A stretch of 64,000 bases of DNA from JBBQVS01 sp964657325 (GTDB lineage: Bacteria; Chloroflexota; Ktedonobacteria; Ktedonobacterales; Ktedonobacteraceae), in NCBI GenBank assembly GCA_964657325.1, contig CAZZVE010000009.1:1-64000 (forward strand), in the 5' to 3' direction. A program made the position numbers and the translations under genes. This document shows positions 62,297 to 64,000 of this stretch, one piece after another (within the stretch, counting starts at the first letter, position 1; each line of letters opens with the position of its first letter). The notes below the pieces were generated by a model, which worked only from the letters and a program-made list of their open reading frames with translations, was not told where the DNA came from and searched no databases.

Positions 62297-62999
62297 GACC
62301 ACCTACCACCTCAATCACTGTTTTTAAAAGAATACGTATATCCATTTTTATTGTTCGCTGTTGCACATATAAAAGATCGTATTGCAATTTTTCGAGTTCG
62401 CTCTTGCTGCTATCGCCATAGCCATAGTTTACCTGTGCTAGCCCAGTTAATCCTGGCTTGACGAGCAAGCGAGCACTGTATTCTGGGTGTAACTGCTCCA
62501 ATTCCCGGACATACACTTCGCGCTCTGGTCGCGGACCAATCAAGCTCATCTCACCACGCAAGATATTGATCACCTGAGGCAATTCATCAATGTGAGTAGC
62601 ACGCAAGAAGTGCCCAATACGTGTGACACGCGAGTCACGCTTTGTCGCCCAGATAACTTGTCCACTTTGCTCTGCGTCCTGCCGCATTGAGCGTATCTTG
62701 ATTATCCAAAAGCTTTTTCCCTTGTAGCCAACACGCTGCTGGTAATAAAAGATGGGACCCGGCGAGTCGAGTAGCATGAAAGGAACCAATACAAGGAGCA
62801 AAACTAAGAGAATAATTACCCCACCTATGCCAAAAACAATATTTATTCCATTGCACCAGATAGAATAGAAAGACAGATCAGTATTTACTGTATACTCCAT
62901 TTGCATCGCGTTCCCCACGATACCATCGAATGCGGCGTTCAGATAAGAGCTTTTTGTAGATGTTATCAAAGGTGCAGTACTTGTCACCTCGTTCTTCAT
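62286..62999 (-). CDS. Undecaprenyl-phosphate phosphoglycosyltransferase (short form)
   Basis: A 237-residue initiating sugar-1-phosphate transferase of the monotopic bacterial sugar transferase family (PglC-like core). One membrane segment at about 52-77 precedes the conserved DSPGPIFYYQQRVGYKGKSF, KIRSMRQDAE (the DE-dyad region), ATHIDELPQVINILRGEMSL and IGPRPERE. The full-length WbaP-type N-terminal helices are missing, so it is the short form. It starts lipid-linked repeat synthesis for the locus. ATG at 62999 has AAGGAGG upstream. The N-terminal 45 residues are variable. Confidence 0.92.
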   Translation of the reverse strand: MKNEVTSTAPLITSTKSSYLNAAFDGIVGNAMQMEYTVNTDLSFYSIWCNGINIVFGIGGVIILLVLLLVLVPFMLLDSPGPIFYYQQRVGYKGKSFWIIKIRSMRQDAEQSGQVIWATKRDSRVTRIGHFLRATHIDELPQVINILRGEMSLIGPRPEREVYVRELEQLHPEYSARLLVKPGLTGLAQVNYGYGDSSKSELEKLQYDLLYVQQRTIKMDIRILLKTVIEVVGGHGV

Positions 63000-63072
63000 G
63001 TAGCGTCATCCTCCTTCTTATTAATAAAAGCATATAGTCTCTTTATTTAACATACAGCATCGTCCAAATACG

Positions 63073-64000
63073 TTAAGCTCTTTGTGTCACAACAAGACGG
63101 GTTTCAAGTGCCTTTGTGAGTTGAATTCGGTCAAAGCGACGTTCGACAAACATACGACCACGTTGTCCTAATGTGTCGGCTATTTCTGGATGCTCGTATA
63201 GGTGTAGAATGGCCTCAACCAGAGCATCAGCATTCTCTGGCTCTACATACAGAGCAGCACCTGCTTCTTGCTCTACGAGCCGACGCGCCTCGCCATCAAC
63301 TCCCAACAAGATAGGACGAGCACATGCCATTACCTCGTACATCTTCGACGGAAGTGCGCCTTCAAAGAGCGGAACTTTGCGGAGTGGTACAAGACACGCA
63401 TCGGCTCCTGCCAGGAGCAGAGGCATTTGTTCATGCGGTTGGGTGTCAAGAAACGCAACATTTGTAAGGCTGCGTTTTCTTGCGTATGCTATCAAATCTG
63501 TCTTTGTCGCACCATCACCAACCAGGACAAAACGAATGTTCGGATAATCACGCAACTGCTCGGCTGCCTCCAATACAGTCATGAGACCATGTGCTAGTCC
63601 ATGCGTACCGGCATAAAGAACAGTAAACGTATCTTCCCAACACAATGTTGCGCGTGCCTGCGTTTTATCACGTGGATAAAATTTTGTGGTGTCTACGCCA
63701 TTCGTCAACGTAAAAACATGATCCTCTTCCAACCCACGCTGGATTAGCAGCGTCCGTATTCCCTCTGTCAAAGCCCAGACCGCGCTTGCACGCTGATAGG
63801 TTGACCATTCTAACCATTCAGCAAGCCGTATTAGTATGGGATTATGCAACATGCCTAACTGCACAGCCGACGCAGGCCAGATATCGGAAACCGTAAAGAT
63901 GAAGGGACAGCGCTTTCCCCAAGCAAGAAGGCGTGCGGCAAATGCATCGAAGAGCGGTGGCGACTCGACGATCATCACGTCAGGCCGTCCAACTGCTTGC
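63073..64000 (-). CDS. GT4-type glycosyltransferase (5' end outside window)
   Basis: At least 309 residues of a GT-B glycosyltransferase of the WbuB/WcaI-like type; the frame stays open to the right edge (residues GRPDVMIVESPPLF precede the apparent start at 63978), so the N-terminus lies outside. Motifs: PFIFTVSDIWPASAVQLG near the visible start, TVLYAGTHGLAHGLMTVLEA, FVLVGDGATKTDLIAYA, QMPLLLAGADACLVPLR and SKMYEVMACARPILLGVDG (E-x7-E region). It probably adds the second sugar of the repeat after the phosphoglycosyltransferase, whose gene lies 73 nt downstream. The donor is unknown. Confidence 0.88.
   Translation of the reverse strand, partial: QAVGRPDVMIVESPPLFDAFAARLLAWGKRCPFIFTVSDIWPASAVQLGMLHNPILIRLAEWLEWSTYQRASAVWALTEGIRTLLIQRGLEEDHVFTLTNGVDTTKFYPRDKTQARATLCWEDTFTVLYAGTHGLAHGLMTVLEAAEQLRDYPNIRFVLVGDGATKTDLIAYARKRSLTNVAFLDTQPHEQMPLLLAGADACLVPLRKVPLFEGALPSKMYEVMACARPILLGVDGEARRLVEQEAGAALYVEPENADALVEAILHLYEHPEIADTLGQRGRMFVERRFDRIQLTKALETRLVVTQRA

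Noticed and set aside
1..64000. CRISPR array, tRNA or rRNA genes
   Set aside because: No regularly spaced direct repeats and no cloverleaf or rRNA-like sequence were seen on either strand.

Overview
The window (64 kb, two assembly gaps at 552-561 and 36918-37017) looks like a chromosomal piece of a Chloroflexota bacterium of the Ktedonobacteria type. This is inferred from gene content: Ser/Thr kinases with TPTPTP linkers, the remains of a fused FHA-ABC-ABC2 exporter, many TTG/GTG starts, moderate GC, an IS607-type element and long intergenic palindromes. No rRNA, tRNA or CRISPR array was seen.

Layout. (1) 1-8.7 kb: small membrane and secreted proteins, a NarL-type two-component pair (2.3-3.9 kb), two Ser/Thr kinases, an excisionase-type HTH protein and a collapsed FHA-ABC transporter pseudogene. 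(2) 8.7-14.6 kb: urease operon ureF-ureD-ureA-ureB-ureC-(methyltransferase)-ureG, without ureE but with a His-rich UreG tail. (3) 14.7-16.5 kb: an IS607-type element (serine recombinase plus TnpB) inserted between urease and purine genes. (4) 16.6-29.4 kb: purine catabolism, comprising an NCS1 permease, a Rieske oxygenase, OHCU decarboxylase, uricase, HIU hydrolase, allantoate amidohydrolase, allantoinase, two-subunit xanthine dehydrogenase, a DUF3830 protein and an 8-oxoguanine-deaminase-like amidohydrolase. Together these take xanthine or 8-oxoguanine through urate to allantoate; urease next door would handle urea. (5) 29.7-33.4 kb: salicylyl-CoA 5-hydroxylase-like monooxygenase and gentisate dioxygenase, divergent from a PadR regulator, with a clean operator-like palindrome between them. 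(6) 33.5-44.5 kb: mixed metabolism, with PEP carboxykinase, an L-fuconate dehydratase-like enzyme, cobyrinate a,c-diamide synthase, methyltransferases, a GC-rich SDR with a TetR regulator, and asparagine synthetase.

(7) 44.7-64 kb: a Wzx/Wzy-type exopolysaccharide locus, all on the minus strand and continuing past the right edge. In transcription order: glycosyltransferase, initiating phosphoglycosyltransferase, DegT aminotransferase, NDP-sugar 4,6-dehydratase, DUF4012 protein, CpsB-type phosphatase, two epimerases, Wzz/BY-kinase, glycosyltransferase, Wzy/ligase, flippase, two glycosyltransferases and a beta-helix protein. The set covers sugar supply, lipid-linked repeat assembly, export, polymerisation and phospho-control of chain length.

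Scattered between genes are perfect or near-perfect palindromes with 18-35 bp arms. Two of them share sequence and may belong to a dispersed repeat family. No system can be claimed as certainly new. The observations most worth checking are the palindrome family, the collapsed FHA-ABC gene, the Arg-to-Cys change in the IS607 recombinase, the repeated PT motif in the flippase N-terminus, and the joined purine/urease locus.
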